Assembly (NCBI GenBank): GCA_027001895.1
Contig: JALTLP010000071.1
Location: 1 to 7,128 of the forward strand
DNA length: 7,128 nt
Direction of reading: 5' to 3'
DNA from: Chromatiales bacterium
GTDB taxonomy: Bacteria > Pseudomonadota > Gammaproteobacteria > UBA6429 > Thiohalophilaceae
The stretch's first letter is position 1. Each line of letters begins with the position of its first letter. Position numbers and translations under genes: made by a program. Below, one piece after another: positions 6,454-7,128 of this stretch. The notes beneath the pieces are model-generated. The model was not told where the DNA came from. It saw only the letters and a list, made by a program, of their open reading frames with translations, and searched no databases.

Positions 6454-6846
6454 GTGGCTATTGACAAAAAAATGAAAATTCTGATTGTTGATGACTTCTC
6501 AACAATGCGTCGTATTATCAAAAACCTGCTTCGGGATCTTGGTTTTACCAATACCGAAGAGGCCGATGACGGTACGACTGCACTACCGATGTTACAAACC
6601 GGCAAGTTTGACTTCCTGGTAACAGACTGGAACATGCCGGGTATGCAGGGCATTGACCTGTTAAAGCATGTGCGTGCAGATGAAAAACTTTCTTCTATGC
6701 CGGTACTGATGGTAACGGCAGAACAAAAACGTGAGCAAATTGTAGAAGCCGCACAAGCTGGCGTAAATGGTTATATTGTAAAACCGTTCACCGCTCAAAC
6801 CCTGAAGGAAAAACTAGATAAAATTTTTGAACGTATAGACGGGTAA
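6454..6846 (+). CDS. cheY: Chemotaxis response regulator CheY
   Basis: CheY is a single-domain receiver. Phosphorylated by CheA, it binds the flagellar switch (FliM) and changes the direction of motor rotation; CheZ dephosphorylates it. All key residues are visible in the 130-residue protein: acidic pair D13-D14 (ILIVDDF), phosphoacceptor D58 (LVTDWNMPGMQG), T88 (LMVTAE), the switch tyrosine Y107 and K110 (GYIVKPF). The NLLRDLGFTNTEEADDG segment resembles CheY of Pseudomonas/Vibrio type rather than a generic receiver. The start is GTG, chosen from the strong ribosome binding site; it adds MAIDKK before the commoner ATG at 6472. It is the first gene after a sigma-28 promoter and is followed seven bases later by cheZ. 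There is no output domain. Confidence 0.97.
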   Translation: MAIDKKMKILIVDDFSTMRRIIKNLLRDLGFTNTEEADDGTTALPMLQTGKFDFLVTDWNMPGMQGIDLLKHVRADEKLSSMPVLMVTAEQKREQIVEAAQAGVNGYIVKPFTAQTLKEKLDKIFERIDG

Positions 6847-6853
6847 ACAGCTT

Positions 6854-7128
6854 ATGGAAGAACAGCATGATTTACTTTCGTCCGATTGTGTTGAAAAGGT
6901 AAAAAGTCTTTTAGCCTGTGTAGAAGCGGGTGAAGTGGAAAAGGCCAAGGAATATATTGATGATCTTGCCGAAATTCGCGAAAACGAAATGTATCAGGAA
7001 ATTGGTAAATTAACGCGTGAACTGCATGACTCAATCAATACCTTTGGCATGGATGATCGCCTGACCGATCTGGCTGAAGATGAAATCCCGGATGCAAGAC
7101 AACGACTGGCACATGTTATTACCATGAC
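6854..7128 (+). CDS. cheZ: CheY-phosphate phosphatase CheZ, 3' partial
   Basis: CheZ speeds removal of phosphate from CheY, ending the tumble or reversal signal. Translating from ATG 6854 gives 91 codons open to the window end: MEEQHDLLSSDCVEKVK, then an acidic helical stretch, then YQEIGKLTRELHDSINTF and the conserved LAEDEIPDARQRLAHVITM, which is diagnostic of CheZ. The catalytic Asp and Gln of the long hairpin, and the C-terminal CheY-binding helix, would lie beyond base 7128 and cannot be checked. It starts seven bases after cheY; the ribosome binding site is weak (GGG at 6841-6843 inside the cheY end), so coupled translation with cheY is likely. The cheYZ order matches polar-flagellated Gammaproteobacteria. 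Confidence 0.95.
   Translation, partial: MEEQHDLLSSDCVEKVKSLLACVEAGEVEKAKEYIDDLAEIRENEMYQEIGKLTRELHDSINTFGMDDRLTDLAEDEIPDARQRLAHVITM

Noticed and set aside
1..7128. A previously undescribed system, mobile element or CRISPR array
   Set aside because: Every gene belongs to a known flagellar or chemotaxis family in its usual order. I saw no transposase, phage gene, integration site or regularly spaced repeats.

Overview
This window is a run of flagellar and chemotaxis genes, all on the + strand, from a bacterium with polar flagella. In order it holds flhB (5' end cut off), flhA, flhF (broken into two reading frames), flhG/fleN, fliA, a 346-base gap, cheY and cheZ (3' end cut off). This order, with flhF and fleN between flhA and the sigma-28 gene and cheYZ following, is the arrangement known from polar-flagellated Gammaproteobacteria such as Pseudomonas, Vibrio and Shewanella. 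The protein sequences fit that group. By eye the G+C content is moderate (about the mid-40s percent), which argues against a high-GC Pseudomonas. I cannot name the genus.

Bases 2-5370 look like one transcription unit with very tight spacing. There are 16 bases between flhB and flhA and 26 between flhA and flhF. The second flhF frame overlaps fleN by 14 bases, and fleN and fliA share an ATGA. FlhB and FlhA are membrane parts of the flagellar type III export gate. FlhF (SRP-type GTPase) and FleN/FlhG (MinD-like ATPase) set the position and number of polar flagella. FliA is the sigma factor for late flagellar genes. A strong intrinsic terminator at 6142-6176 closes this unit.

The gap 6108-6453 holds the terminator, an AT-rich stretch, a weak sigma-54-like element and a convincing sigma-28 promoter with a perfect -10 box (GCCGATAA). 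The -35 and start regions of that promoter each coincide with a small inverted repeat. It drives cheY (GTG start, strong ribosome binding site) and cheZ, so FliA made from the first unit should switch on the second.

The most unusual point is flhF. Its frame stops in the middle of the GTPase domain at 4042, and the rest continues in another frame from 4035. Comparison with the family pattern suggests about 9 residues are missing at the break. A short frame-changing deletion, biological or from assembly, therefore explains it better than a one-base error or programmed frameshifting. Nothing else in the window suggests an undescribed system; the rest is an ordinary flagellar locus.
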